DNA from: Ottelia alismoides
Lineage: Eukaryota > Streptophyta > Magnoliopsida > Alismatales > Hydrocharitaceae
NCBI GenBank assembly: GCA_037367405.1
Contig: JAZKJV010000679.1
Span: forward strand, 806,001-870,000
DNA: 64,000 nt
Direction: 5' to 3'
The notes beneath the pieces were generated by a model. It searched no databases. It saw only the letters and a list, made by a program, of their open reading frames with translations, and was not told where the DNA came from. Shown in pieces: positions 44,463 to 55,321 of the stretch (its first letter is position 1; every line of letters begins with the position of its first letter). The position numbers were made by a program, and so were the translations under genes.

Positions 44463-46796
44463 ATGTCAGACAGCAAGGCAGATATCCCGTCTATGGGCGC
44501 ATTTCGTGGTCCAGCGCCCATTGTCAAGATGGATGGTACGAACTATGAACTGTGGGCAATGCAGTTCATGAGTATGATGAAGTCTACAGGTAAGAAGCAC
44601 ATTCTTACCGAGCCCGAGCATGCAGAGAAGACTGGAGTCCATGCCTCATGGGAGGCTGATGATGCATATGCCAAGGTGTGGCTATCCGGCACATTGGCTA
44701 TTGAAATCGCCAATGACATTCTACATCAACCCACAGCGAAAGACATGTGGGATATCCTGGCAGCGACATATTCTCAGGCGAAGAACGAGACGAAGATCCT
44801 GCAACTACAACATGATATATTCACAATAAAGCAGAACGGTCGTCCTTTACATTCTTTCTATACATCATTGAGAGGGATGTTTGAGAAGCTCTATAGCTTC
44901 ATGCCTCTTACCGCCATGCCAGAACAGCAGAAGACATACAGGAATGCGACGATGGTGGGTGTGTTTCTCGCTGCACTTGATCCGGAGTATGAGGCAGCAC
45001 GTTCACAGATCCTGGCGGACTCGACTATTCCTCCCATGGAGGAAGCTTTTCACAGATTGAGTAGGATCACAGTGCCTTCAGCAGCTGTGAGTCAGAATCC
45101 CTCAGCCATGGCGGCCAACAGAGGCCGCGGTTTTCATCACCAGGGCCGTGGACGTACTCCTCGTGGAAGGGGTGGCCGCACTAGGCCAACATGCTCATAT
45201 TGTCACCGAGTCGGACATACTGAAGACACATGCTACTCAAAGCATGGATTTCCTGCATCTGCACGAGCCGCTGAGCAGATAGAGCCCCCGTCTGCTGCTA
45301 CATTGGATCAACGATTTGATGATCTAGTTGCCCGCCTCAGGGGCATTATCCCACCATCTGGTCCAGCACCGACTACAGAGAGTCATACTGATGCTGCTGC
45401 TTCTGCCTCGGCCTCTACTAGTACTTCAGGTAGTACACTTGCACTCCACAGTAGTAAATCTGATACATTGCCATGGATCATGGACTCGGGCGCTACACAT
45501 CATCTATGTGGCGACCAGAGTCTACTTACAGGATACACTCAGATTCCTCCAGGACGGACAGTAGTTATTGCCAATGGCACGCATTCTCCTATCACGGGTC
45601 AGGGGGAGATTAGATTGACGTCTTCTATGCAGCTCAAGAATGTTCTACATGCACCGCATTTTTCTATGAATCTGTTGTCAATTAGTCAGATTACGAAGGA
45701 TCTCCATTGTCGAGCTATTTTTGATCCATCTTCCTTGATTTTTCAGGACATCCGTACGGGCAACGTGATTGGTCATGGCTATGAGCAAGGAGGCCTTTAT
45801 CGTCTGAACCAGACCCCGTTTGCCGGAATCACATCTTCTCCCGCTGGACAAGTATCTCCTCTCCTATGGCATCTGCGTTTTGGTCATTTACCGCTTCAGA
45901 AGTTGAGTCTAGTTCTACCCTATGGTCTCTCTCACACACCTATCCAGTGTGAGGCGTGTCAGTTGGGAAAGCATCACAGGTCGTCTTTTCCCAGTAGTCA
46001 AGGTCGGAGTAGTAACTCCAAGTTTGAGTTGTTTCATGTCGATGTCTGGGGTCCGAGTCGTGTTCCCGATCATCAGGGGCACAGGTTTTATATTGTATTT
46101 GTGGATGATTTCTCTAGAGCATCATGGGTATTTCTAATGAAAAATAAGTCTGAAGCAGGAAATATTATTATCCACTTTCTAAATGAAATTCAAAATGTTT
46201 TTTCCACGACTGTCAAAATTGTTAGAGGTGATAATGCCTTAGAGTTGTGCACCAACAGTCTAGCCAATTATTACTACTCAAAAGGAATTATCCACCAAAC
46301 ATCTTGCGCTCATACGTCTCAACAGAATGGGGTTGCTGAAAGAAAACACCGTCACCTACTTGATGTCACAAGGTCACTTCTTATTCAGAGTCATGTTCCG
46401 TACTCCTACTGGGGTGATGCAGTCCTTACTGCATGTTACCTTATCAATCGTATGCCTTCGTCTGTCTTGAATGAACAAATTCCTTTTTCACTCATTTATC
46501 CTGACAATGATCTGTTCATTCTTACCCCTCGTGTGTTTGGGTCAGTCGCATTTGTCCACCAGTTGTCGCCTGGTACTGACAAGCTCTCTCCTAGGGCTGT
46601 CAAGTGTATCTTTGTGGGGTACCCCAGAACTCAAAAGGGGTACAAGTGTTTTGATCCTGTGCGTCGGCGGTATATGATCAGTGCAGATGTTACATTTTTT
46701 GAATCTGTTATGTATTTTTCAGAATCCGAAAAAATGCAGCCACCACCTATACATCCTGATGCCGTATTCATGGAACCACCATCACCAGTGCCATAA
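44463..46796 (+). CDS. Copia D gag-protease-integrase
   Basis: 777 codons to a TAA. Gag from MSDSKADIPSMGAFRGPAP, with zinc knuckle CSYCHRVGHTEDTC at residues 244-257. Protease catalytic Asp in MDSGATHHLC at residue 341. Pre-integrase HHCC zinc region from about residue 469 (WHLRFGH ... CEAC). Integrase catalytic D527 (HVDVWGP), D590 (RGDNALE) and E626 (VAERKH), an exact D-X35-E spacing. The start is the ATG shared by all elements of the group. The frame continues after the TAA without shift, so the stop divides a polyprotein in the Pro-rich linker between integrase and RT. Confidence 0.95.
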   Translation: MSDSKADIPSMGAFRGPAPIVKMDGTNYELWAMQFMSMMKSTGKKHILTEPEHAEKTGVHASWEADDAYAKVWLSGTLAIEIANDILHQPTAKDMWDILAATYSQAKNETKILQLQHDIFTIKQNGRPLHSFYTSLRGMFEKLYSFMPLTAMPEQQKTYRNATMVGVFLAALDPEYEAARSQILADSTIPPMEEAFHRLSRITVPSAAVSQNPSAMAANRGRGFHHQGRGRTPRGRGGRTRPTCSYCHRVGHTEDTCYSKHGFPASARAAEQIEPPSAATLDQRFDDLVARLRGIIPPSGPAPTTESHTDAAASASASTSTSGSTLALHSSKSDTLPWIMDSGATHHLCGDQSLLTGYTQIPPGRTVVIANGTHSPITGQGEIRLTSSMQLKNVLHAPHFSMNLLSISQITKDLHCRAIFDPSSLIFQDIRTGNVIGHGYEQGGLYRLNQTPFAGITSSPAGQVSPLLWHLRFGHLPLQKLSLVLPYGLSHTPIQCEACQLGKHHRSSFPSSQGRSSNSKFELFHVDVWGPSRVPDHQGHRFYIVFVDDFSRASWVFLMKNKSEAGNIIIHFLNEIQNVFSTTVKIVRGDNALELCTNSLANYYYSKGIIHQTSCAHTSQQNGVAERKHRHLLDVTRSLLIQSHVPYSYWGDAVLTACYLINRMPSSVLNEQIPFSLIYPDNDLFILTPRVFGSVAFVHQLSPGTDKLSPRAVKCIFVGYPRTQKGYKCFDPVRRRYMISADVTFFESVMYFSESEKMQPPPIHPDAVFMEPPSPVP

Positions 46797-48689
46797 TTAA
46801 CACCACCGTCACCACCACCGCAACCGCCACCACCACCGCCACCACCACCACCATCACTAGTATCCCCGCTACCACTCCATTACACCCGCAGGCTTCCTCC
46901 AGCTCATGGTCCTGACTCGTCAACTAGCTCGCCTATGGTATGTAATGAAAATATTAATGTTGATGGATCTGACGACATTTCTCAGCAGGATGCATTACAG
47001 GAGCATGGTGATAACACAGATGATCTGGATGTTCCAATCGCTCTACGCAAGCCGAAACGAAGCTGTGCCAAATATCCATTGTCAGCAGCTGTGTCTTTTG
47101 AGAGGCTATCTGGAGACTTCAGGACGTTTGCTTTGGCACTTTCAGCTACAGACATTCCACGGAACCATCAGGATGCTATGCAGGATGCTAGATGGCGGCT
47201 AGCAATGGAAGAAGAGATGGCGGCACTTCAGTCTAGAGGAACCTGGAGTTTGGTTCCTATACCTCCAGATGTTAGCCCGGTGAGTTGCAAATGGGTGTTT
47301 ACAGTTAAGCACAATGCAGATGGTTCCATTGACAGGTACAAGGCACGCCTAGTTGCACGGGGCTTCACACAGACATATGGAGTAGATTACCTTGACACAT
47401 ACTCCCCTGTGGCGCGTCATTCCACTCTACGGATCCTGTTATCAGTTGCAGTTGCTAGAGATTGGCCACTCTATCAACTGGACGTGAAGAATGCATTTCT
47501 GTATGGAGACTTGCAGGAGGAAGTCTATATGCAACAGCCACCTGGTTTTGCTGTTGAGGGGGAGTGTTCCAAGGTTTGCAGATTACATAAGGCCATCTAT
47601 GGCCTTAAGCAGAGCCCCAGAGCATGGTTTCAGAAGCTTTCAGACCTCTTTGAGAAACAAGGATATAAACGATCCAATGCTGATCATTCCTTGTTTGTAC
47701 AGAAGACGGCAAGAGGTATCGTTGTAATCATGGTTTATGTTGATGATATCTTGATTACAGGTGATGATGACCAGGGCATTAAGCAGGCAAAAGAAAGGCT
47801 AGGGACCGAGTTCGTCACCAAGGACTTGGGAGTCCTTAGATATTTTCTGGGGCTGGAGTTTGCTAGAAATCCATATGGATTAGTCATGTCACAGAGGAAG
47901 TATGTCACAGATCTACTGAGTGAGACAGGTATGCTAGGGTGTCGACCTGCTACGACACCAATGGATCCTAGCATGAAGCTGTATGATGATGACACAGAAG
48001 AGGTGGATAAGAGAAGGTACAGAGAACTGGTAGGTAAACTATTGTATGTCACGATCACTAGACCTGATATATCATTTGCAGTGAGCCGTGTGAGCCAGTT
48101 CATGGAACAACCACGTCAGGCCCATATGGATGCGATACACATGATTCTGAGATATTTAAAATCATCTCCAGGTGCAGGCTTGCTATTTAAGAAAGGAAAG
48201 GAGATCTCTATCACAGCATGTGCGGATGCAGACTATGCAGGATGCCCCAAGGACAGGAAGTCAACATCAGGATTTGCAGTCTATGTTGGAGATGCTATAG
48301 TTTCATGGAAGAGCAAGAAGCAGACAGTAGTAGCTAGATCCAGTGCTGAATCCGAATACAGAGCTATGGCCCAGGCTAGCACAGAAATGATGTGGGTGAA
48401 ATCCCTACTTGCCGATCTATGTCTTGATATACCTCTTCCTATGATGTTAGAATGTGACAATCAGGCCGCCTTGTTCATTGCAAATAATCCAGCCTTTCAT
48501 GAGAGGACCAAGCACATTGAGGTCGACTGTCACTACATACGTGACATGATTCAGAAGGGATTCATTGCTACTTCTCATGTCACATCAGAGAATCAGACCG
48601 CTGATATTTTCACCAAGGCATTACTTAGAGGCACATTTCAGAAGTGTGCGTCCAAGCTGAGCATGATTGATATATATGCTCCATCTTGA
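46797..48689 (+). CDS. Copia D reverse transcriptase-RNase H
   Basis: Open in the same frame as 44463 from the codon after the TAA; the first internal ATG is 46935. A run of Pro codons is followed by the RT: LAMEEEMAALQSRGTWSLVP, WVFTVKHNADGSIDRYKA, LDVKNAFLYGDLQEEVYMQQ, MVYVDDILITGDD (YVDD near 47736-47747) and MEQPRQAHMDAI. RNase H carries ACADADYAGCPKDRKSTSGF, SSAESEYRAMA and ECDNQAALFIANN, then ends MIDIYAPS. All polymerase and RNase H acidic motifs are present. Expression would need readthrough of the TAA or another start. Confidence 0.95.
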   Translation, partial: LTPPSPPPQPPPPPPPPPPSLVSPLPLHYTRRLPPAHGPDSSTSSPMVCNENINVDGSDDISQQDALQEHGDNTDDLDVPIALRKPKRSCAKYPLSAAVSFERLSGDFRTFALALSATDIPRNHQDAMQDARWRLAMEEEMAALQSRGTWSLVPIPPDVSPVSCKWVFTVKHNADGSIDRYKARLVARGFTQTYGVDYLDTYSPVARHSTLRILLSVAVARDWPLYQLDVKNAFLYGDLQEEVYMQQPPGFAVEGECSKVCRLHKAIYGLKQSPRAWFQKLSDLFEKQGYKRSNADHSLFVQKTARGIVVIMVYVDDILITGDDDQGIKQAKERLGTEFVTKDLGVLRYFLGLEFARNPYGLVMSQRKYVTDLLSETGMLGCRPATTPMDPSMKLYDDDTEEVDKRRYRELVGKLLYVTITRPDISFAVSRVSQFMEQPRQAHMDAIHMILRYLKSSPGAGLLFKKGKEISITACADADYAGCPKDRKSTSGFAVYVGDAIVSWKSKKQTVVARSSAESEYRAMAQASTEMMWVKSLLADLCLDIPLPMMLECDNQAALFIANNPAFHERTKHIEVDCHYIRDMIQKGFIATSHVTSENQTADIFTKALLRGTFQKCASKLSMIDIYAPS

Positions 48690-48696
48690 GGGGGAG

Positions 48697-48838
48697 TGTT
48701 GACGCATATAAGATAATTGTATCTTTTTGTTATTTTATTTTCTTGTTATTCTCTTTATGTAATTTACCCATAGGCTACTCTCCTATATAAGAGAGCCTAG
48801 GGCTATGGAATAGAGTATCTCATTCACGTTTCCCAACA
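48697..48838 (+). repeat. Copia D 3' LTR
   Basis: 142 bp, identical to 43692-43833 as read. Confidence 0.95.
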
Positions 48839-48843
48839 AGGAA

Positions 48844-49792
48844 GATCAAGGGCCCATTAAGCTACTAGCGCTCCTCCGAACTCATCTAACATTGTCGCTA
48901 CCGCGAGCACCTTAGGTACTAGTTATGCTATTACCACATGCCATAGCATCGATATTACAAAATGAATCATGGACTCCGGAGCATTTCATCATCTATGCGG
49001 CAACAGAGAAAAGGTCATAACTTATATCATCATCATTATAGGACAGTATGTCGTCATTGTTGATGGGAGACATTCTCCTATCACGAGACAACGAAAAATT
49101 CAATCAAAGCCTTCCATACATCTGCATAGTGTTCTCTGCGCACCAGAATTTTCTATAACTTTACTGTTTATCAACCAAATTACTAACGAACTGAATTGTC
49201 ATGTCATACTTGACTCTTCTTCTCACGTGCTTCAGGATATGCTTACGAGTAGGGAGATTGGATGTGGTTGTGAGCAATGGGGTTTGTACAGACTGGTCCA
49301 ATCTATATATACCAGTAGATCTTCCATATTTGTTGGACCAACTTCGTCCTACTTGAAGCATCTTATATTTGATCATCCTCCTCTTCAGAAGTGGTATAGA
49401 ATTATCCATCAGATCTCTTCTTACTCCAATTTTCAATCTGAGGCATGCCATCTTGGAAAGAACCATCGCATCAGTTTTCTCAGTTGTCAAAGTTGTAGCA
49501 AAACTTCTTTATAGGAGTTGTTGCAATATATGGGGTCCTAAATGCGTCCCAAATCACCAGGAGCACAAGTTATATTTAGTTACTGACGATTTTTTCAGAC
49601 TTCCTTGGATCCTCTAGATGAAAAAAAATTTGAGGCTGGGTCTATTGGGATACATAAGGGCTTCATCTCTACTTCTCATGTTAGCTCAACAGTACAAACT
49701 ATAAATATATTCACTAAGGCTCTAGCAAGGGGGGATCATTCCAAAAGTATTCATTAAAACTGAGCATGATAGACATCTACATTCCAGCTTGA
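48844..49792 (+). pseudogene. Copia H protease-integrase remnant and RNase H tail
   Basis: Protease MDSGAFHHLCGN (48969), then INQITNELNCHVILDSSS, a pre-integrase region with SEACHLGKNHR and a stop after KTSL. Little of the integrase core follows. At 49640-49792 the sequence jumps to RNase H tail words (KGFISTSHVSSTVQT, IFTKAL), so RT and most of integrase are deleted. Confidence 0.8.
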
Positions 49793-49831
49793 GGGGAGTG
49801 TTATAGGGAAAAATGATTACATTATTTCTTT

Positions 49832-50666
49832 GGGATTTTATCACTTGTGCCCTTCTAAGATATTGCAATATCAGTTATACCTCACCTTTTTTAAAATATC
49901 AGGTGTGCCCCCGACTTCTCGTCATTCTATCACTTGTACCCTTACGTTATTATAGCCGTCAATAAGTTGAACTTAACCAAGATTTTTAAAACCATGGTGT
50001 GTTTAACAGGGGCACAACAATACAAACACTCCCCCAACCCATCCTCCTCTGAGCCCTCCTCTGGCCCACACCCTCGGGCCTCCTTCCCTATCATCCTCGT
50101 TGATACACGGAACTTTGTTGCCTTCAGTTGCAGATGGATGTCAATGGGGAGGTCGATGCTTTATTACCGGTGACTCGCCTCAAAATGGTAATAGCCAAGT
50201 CGGGAAAAGTCGACAGAGAATAAGGGGGTGTAGTGGTGGATATGGAGGCTTATAAGCTTTGTGTCGGGGAGAAAACACCCCTCACAAGGTCAAACATCTC
50301 GATATGTCGCGTTGTCCTTCCCTTCCGATGCGTGGCGACGACGATCCACCTCACATCGCCAACACCACTAGGAAGGAGGGGGCAGAGGAGTAGGTGGCGA
50401 CGTAGGAGGAGGGTGGTAGAGGAGGAGGAGGACGCGGGGTTGGGGCCTGGGGCGGAGGAGGGGGAGAAATGGTAGGAAAGATCATTCAACCCTTTTACAA
50501 TATAATTCCCCTTGTCTCCCCAAAGCTAATGCTTGCTTGTGTTGGGGAGGGACAACAACTAACCTGAGGGGCACAAGTGATCATTGTGGAAGAAGTCAGG
50601 AGTCCAAAAAAGGGAGGGGTATAACTGATATTGTAATGTCTCAGAGGGACACGACTAATAACACCA
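49832..50666. mobile_element. MULE-like element in the Copia H 3' LTR
   Basis: 835 bp with long imperfect terminal inverted repeats (about 100 bp): left ACTTGTGCCCTTCTAAGATA and CAATATCAGTTATACC; right, reverse complement, GTCGTGTCCCTCTGAGACAT and CAATATCAGTTATACCCC. Likely 9-bp duplication TATTTCTTT (49823-49831) and TATTCCGTT (50667-50675), seven of nine matching; the left LTR of H has the uninterrupted site. Interior is GC-rich near 50270-50470 without a transposase. Confidence 0.6.
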
Positions 50667-50789
50667 TATTCCGTTCATATGTATATCCTTTTCTATGTAT
50701 TTTCCTTTCTTATGTTTTACACTCTAGGGATATCATGTATATAAAGGAACCTTATAGACTCTGAATAAACAAGTCATTTTTTTCTCGCA

Positions 50790-51034
50790 ATGAGGTTAGG
50801 ATTTAATTTTTCTGCAACCTTATATTTTCTGCATGCTATGCTAAAGATAATATTTCACGAGTTATATTTTTTCCCTTGATTGCCATTTTTGAAAATCCAT
50901 TTTTCTTGGTAATTTCGTATGACTATGAACTTTTTGAAAATCTACTTAGATCATTAAATTATCACTTTATGACCTAAAGTATCCAACCCTCTAAGTTAAT
51001 GATCAACTTGTATTTATATATGCAACATAAGAAA
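50790..51034. other. AT-rich flank, nothing recognised
   Basis: No element ends or coding signal recognised between Copia H and the possible GAGGC relic. Confidence 0.4.
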
Positions 51035-51740
51035 GGCTTATAAAACATGAGGCTCCACGAGGCATCTCTCTCATCAAGAAAGGCATAAGCCTCATTCAAC
51101 ATAAAAATATACATAAACGTTCATAAAAATCGTGTTATAAACCTACATTCCCAACTTATTTTTTTCCATTTCTAATTATACATCTTTATGTTGATTACAA
51201 TAACAGGAGAATATGACATCAATGGAAAAACATATGATATGAGTATAAACACTTGATAAAATGAACAAATCTAAAGAACTAATGTTGAACATGCAAATAT
51301 TGGTGACTTTTCTTGGTTTATACATGACTCGCTTACAAAATATATCATGGATGATTCATAGTTTAATATACTACTAAAATAATATTTAATACCTGTTTAT
51401 TTTAAAAAAATAATTTCATTACAAAAAATATAGAAAATATATACTTAATATACAATGTAATAAATACATTCAACTAACCGACTTACCAACCTGGAGTGTT
51501 AAAAAATGTGCTTCAGTAAGTCATGAGCTAAAAGACTCGAAGGTAGTTGTTGACGAAAGAGGAAAGGTTCCAAATAGAAGAGAATAGAAGAATAGAAAGC
51601 GAAAATCAAACGAAAAATAAAATAATTTCGAGTAGGAACCTTAATGTGCCTCGAGTCTTGAAACTGCCATAAGTCAGAGAGGCACACTCCTCACTTGGGT
51701 TTATCGATGCGATTTTCCTTCGAAAATGCCTCAGGGTGTG
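51035..51740. repeat. Possible decayed GCCTC-set element
   Basis: ACATGAGGCTCCACGAGGC and AGGCATAAGCCTC at the left and GTGCCTCGAG, AGAGAGGCAC and AATGCCTCAGGG at the right enclose about 600 bp of AT-rich DNA, the same architecture as 52311-53161. Terminal repeats and target duplication are not readable. Confidence 0.35.
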
Positions 51741-52302
51741 TTTTTAGATGAACATGAGTTTATTATTGTGATAGTGGACAATAGATAGTTTTATGGGAAA
51801 TTCCTAAACTTTTAATATGAAATCTCACATGGTTCAAGAATAACTGAGACAAAAAAAGACTCCCGACCTTTTAATGTCTTGAAAAAAAGTGATTGTCTTT
51901 TGTTTACAGCAGTATACCTACTTAAACATATAGTTTTATTGTTGTACTTTCTCTTCATAGGAATCAAGACTTATGCACCATCATATTTATCGAAAACCAC
52001 ATTGATCCATCTTTCATTTTTTAGACCTTGGATGTAGATGCTAACCAATAACCCCCATCAACAATATATAGCTTATCAAAAAATGGGAGCACACATCAAA
52101 ACAATTAGCCAGACAAAAGTATCAGAAACAAAGGGATACATGGTATCATATATGTAGATGTTGAGAAATGATATACATGTATATATGTAACATTCGGATT
52201 CAATTAAAGTCGAACGGTTCGACTCGAACCCAACCAGATTAGAGTCCGTATAACTCAATAAAGTTATTAATCAACGTTAAATAACTTAAAACGATCAATT
52301 GA
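51741..52302. other. AT-rich sequence, nothing recognised
   Basis: No features recognised; short frames only. Confidence 0.5.
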
Positions 52303-52310
52303 TCGTGAAC

Positions 52311-53161
52311 ATGGCATTCAAAGGCTAACCTCGAGGCAGTCGAGGCAGAACGAGGCGGGACTTTTTAGCCTCGAGGCGTACGCCTCAGATGGAATTGATG
52401 AGGTGTACGCCTCAGAAGGTTGAGGCGGTCCGAGGCGGTGAGGCGGGGCGAGGCGGTCAGTGAGGCGTTTTTTGTAATTTAAAGCATTTGTAAGGATTTA
52501 ATTTGTCTTATTGGTAGTTTTCGATGCTTATAAATGTATAGTTGTCTAGGATATATATTTACAAGATGAATGCTTGGAATTTTAAGTTTGTTTATATTCA
52601 TATTGAGCATTAAACTTGTCTAATTTTTCCAACAAATTCTTAATATTACACTTAAAAATACACAATCCATAAAGTTTAAAGAAAAGCTAGTGTTAAGTGA
52701 GGTGACATAATGAGAAACGTAATATACCAACTAGAAAAACAAGATTAGATTCAAGGCATGTCATTGTTGTAATATTTTATATATTAGTCATATAACAAAT
52801 ACATCTAATCATAATTTTTATGCACCACAATATTTTTTAGGGAAAAATATGTTGTCTTTGATATTTTTATGACAATTACAGCTAATGATTCTATTTTTGA
52901 TTGGGTAAAAAATTAGTAGATAGGTTTATGGAATTTATATATCCTTTCTTTCATGTTCTTATCTTTATAATTTCATCATATATTACAATGTTATATATAT
53001 GAATATCAATTAAGATAATTTCATCATAAATATATTTATTATACTTTTTGTAAGCATTTTTCTATACAAACTGAGGCTTACACCTCGACCGCCTCGAGGC
53101 TACGCCTCGCCTCGCCTCAAGGGAAAATGCCCCGTTGCGCCTTTCATTTTTTCAAACCTTG
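52311..53161. mobile_element. Non-autonomous hAT-type element, GCCTC set, copy 2
   Basis: 851 bp; ends CATGGCATTCAAAGGC and CAAGGTTTGAAAAAAT; flanks ATCGTGAA (52303-52310) and ATCATGAT (53162-53169) agree at six of eight. Subterminal GAGGCG arrays and an AT-rich middle parallel copy 1 (8613-9536), for example TTTATAAATGTATAGTTGT near 52520 and GAGGCTTACACCTCGACCGC near the right end. Confidence 0.85.
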
Positions 53162-53640
53162 ATCATGATTCAAAAGGTTTTCAGGTGAAATCGACCAAAA
53201 AATCGGTCGTACCGTAATGTGTGCCACGGAAAAGTCGTGATGCAAATTCAAAAACCGCGAAACAAACCGAGACCGTCATAAAATCCGATTCAACGAAATA
53301 AGACCAACGGAATCGACCGTTCGTCAATCGGAGATCTTTTGACATTTTAAAATCGTGAAATTTAATAATAAATCAAAACTGTATCTCGAAAATTTCAGGG
53401 ATGCATATCCGATCAAAAGTATATAATTACCATAATCATATTAATCGTCATTTAGAGACGATCAAATCAAGATATTATACGTTAAAATCGGAGACTTGAG
53501 ATGCGAATACGGTCCACTTTAAGAATGACAAATAAAGAGGATTTTGGTTTAAAAAATAAATAAAATTAAATTAAAATTAAATTTTCTGTTACAGTAAAAT
53601 AAACCTGTTTTGTTGAAAAAATATATATATATATATAATT
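53162..53640. other. Unassigned sequence rich in TCGAA and AAATCG words
   Basis: Could be a long terminal repeat of another retrotransposon type (words like AAATCGTGAAATTTAATAAT), but I find no partner copy, primer site or coding region. Confidence 0.3.
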
Positions 53641-53649
53641 ATAAAATTC

Positions 53650-53757
53650 TATAATAATGACATCAACATGCTGACATCAGCATGTTGATGTCACTATTAT
53701 AATGTCATCATGAGGTCAGCCATGAGATCATGGCTGATGTCATTTGAGATGACATTT
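53650..53757. repeat. Three consecutive near-perfect palindromes with TGACATCA words
   Basis: First: arms 53650-53674 and 53677-53701, 25 bp with one mismatch, core GACATCAACATGCTGA. Second: TCAGCCATGA (53716-53725) with TCATGGCTGA (53728-53737), perfect. Third: ATGTCAT and ATGACAT around 53739-53757. All lie just upstream of a TATA-like CTTAAATACTA at about 53763. Confidence 0.8.
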
Positions 53758-53762
53758 GGAGC

Positions 53763-54188
53763 TTAAATACTAACGTGGGAACCCCCTCCCCCATTTCTTC
53801 CTATTTTGCCCCAAAAATCTCTCTCAAATTCTCCAACGTAAGGCCCTCTTCCCTCTTATTTTCTTAAATCTCTTCCCAAAAACCATGGGCTCATGCTTCT
53901 CTTCAAAAATATGCAAGCTGTTGCAGCCCTAAAGCTTCCAAACAGCCAATTGATGATGCTCCAAATTGCGCAACTGCTTGAGATTTAGCCAAGAGAAGTG
54001 TTGCAGCTCCCTTGGAGCTTGAAGCTGCTGCTACATCTCCAACTCCACCTTGCATGCAATTTGATCCTTTAATTTTTGAAGGATCTAAGGAACAATCATA
54101 TTCCAGTCCTCTTTGCGGCCATGCATGTACCATCCAACCATCTCTTGTTGTCATTCATGTCATATTAACTCCTATTATTGAATGTTAA
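53763..54188 (+). pseudogene. Possible gene fragment starting MGSCFSSK
   Basis: After the palindromes and a TATA-like word, an ATG at 53884 in good context opens MGSCFSSK, a typical N-myristoylation and acylation start, but the frame stops after 13 codons. In another frame a run open from about 53923 to 54188 has one TGA after CATA and reads LAKRSVAAPLELEAAATSPT and FDPLIFEGSKEQSYSSPLCG. A decayed host-like gene or retrotransposon-carried piece is possible; no family recognised. Confidence 0.3.
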
Positions 54189-54803
54189 GGATATAACTAA
54201 GATATGATTTTGATGGGAATGTCTTTTTAATCACTCTGCTGCTAATAAAATTTATGAAATCTTGGACATAAGGTTCTAGTAAGCAGAAATTTTGTTGCTT
54301 ATGCAGTACTTCGAGTCATAGTAATAACAATAATTGATGCATATAAAAGTTTTACATTCATGAACATTTGATTTCCATTTCTAGAGTACTTCATTGTTGT
54401 AAACCCTCTAAAGCCACCCGACCATTATTCAAAAGTTGTAGACTATTAACACATCCTTATGCTTTCTAGAGGATATGATACCTCATCTGGATAATTTAAT
54501 AAATAATTTAAGCACTTGGTCTCCAATTATTGGCTGTCAATGAAGGTTGGTGGTGTCTACTAGAAGTCGATCTGTTCAACAGCAAAGAATTCATAAAGCA
54601 GACCCGACTTACAAATGCGAAAAATCTTGGTTGCATGTCCAGACGATAAAGCCTTTCTCCTTAATTCTCGTAGTAGTAATTTTTTTAGAAAAATACATAT
54701 ACTTTCTGATGCTTCATTGCTATGGAAAGTACCATTAACGAGTCAAATTAGTAATTATAGTTGCTGATCAATAACCATAGATATAGTGCCAGTATGTACA
54801 ACA
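54189..54803. other. AT-rich sequence, nothing recognised
   Basis: No features recognised. Confidence 0.5.
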
Positions 54804-55321
54804 TGTTGGGAGAAACGTTTTTCATACCATAGAAGAGACCCTAGGGCTCTCTTATATAGGAGAAAAGCCCTGGGTTAATTACATAAGAGAGACATACCAA
54901 AAATAGAAAACTAACATAATTATCTCAACAACTACCATAATTATCTCAACAATCTCAACACTCCCCCTCAAGCTGGAGCATAGATATCTATCATGCTCAG
55001 TTTGGTACAACACTTCTGGAAAGGACCTCTAGTAAGTGCCTAGGTGAAGATATCAGCTGTCTGATCTCTAGTAGAAACATGAGTGGTGGATATGAGACCT
55101 TTCTGAATCATGTCTCTAGTGTAATGGCAATCCACCTCTATATGTTTAGTTCGTTCATGGAAAGCAGGATTATTGGCAATAAACAGAGCTGCTTGATTAT
55201 CACATAACAACTGCATAGGAAGAGGAACCTCAACAGCAAGGTCTGTCAATACGGATCTAACCCACATCATCTCTGCACTTCCCTGTGTCATGGCCCTGTA
55301 TTCAGATTCTGCACTAACCAA
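54804..55321 (-). mobile_element. Copia 3' end scrap G, minus strand
   Basis: LTR 54804-54960 (157 bp, with a local duplication of ATAATTATCTCAACA), purine tract, then minus-strand RNase H 55321-55040: SAESEYRAMTQGSAEMMWVR, LCDNQAALFIANN and TRDQTADIFT, followed by the usual end to IYAPA. No other part of the element. The frame beyond 55321 changes abruptly into AT-rich DNA. Confidence 0.9.

Larger units (their letters stand above)
43692..48838 (+). mobile_element. Copia LTR retrotransposon D, full length and recent
   Basis: LTRs 43692-43833 and 48697-48838 (142 bp) are identical as read, and the flanking duplication AGGAA is perfect (43687-43691, 48839-48843). Primer site TGGTATCAGAGCG at 43834, purine tract TTGAGGGGGAG before the 3' LTR. 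One gag-pol frame fills the element from 44463 to 48689, broken only by a single TAA at 46794-46796. Short LTRs and 5.1-kb size resemble the Ale/Retrofit type of plant Copia; this lineage call is inference. Confidence 0.98.
42144..50789 (+). mobile_element. Old Copia retrotransposon H, split by Copia D and a MULE-like element
   Basis: Left LTR 42144-42295; right LTR 49799-49831 plus 50676-50789 around an insertion. They share TTATTTCTTT, TATGTAT.TCC, CTGAATAAACAA and overall order. A primer-site-like TGGGATCAGAGCG follows the left LTR. Gag and pol remnants lie at 42847-43691 and 48844-49792, with the intact Copia D between them (target AGGAA). No convincing flanking duplication. It is the oldest Copia of the right half by decay. 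Confidence 0.75.
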
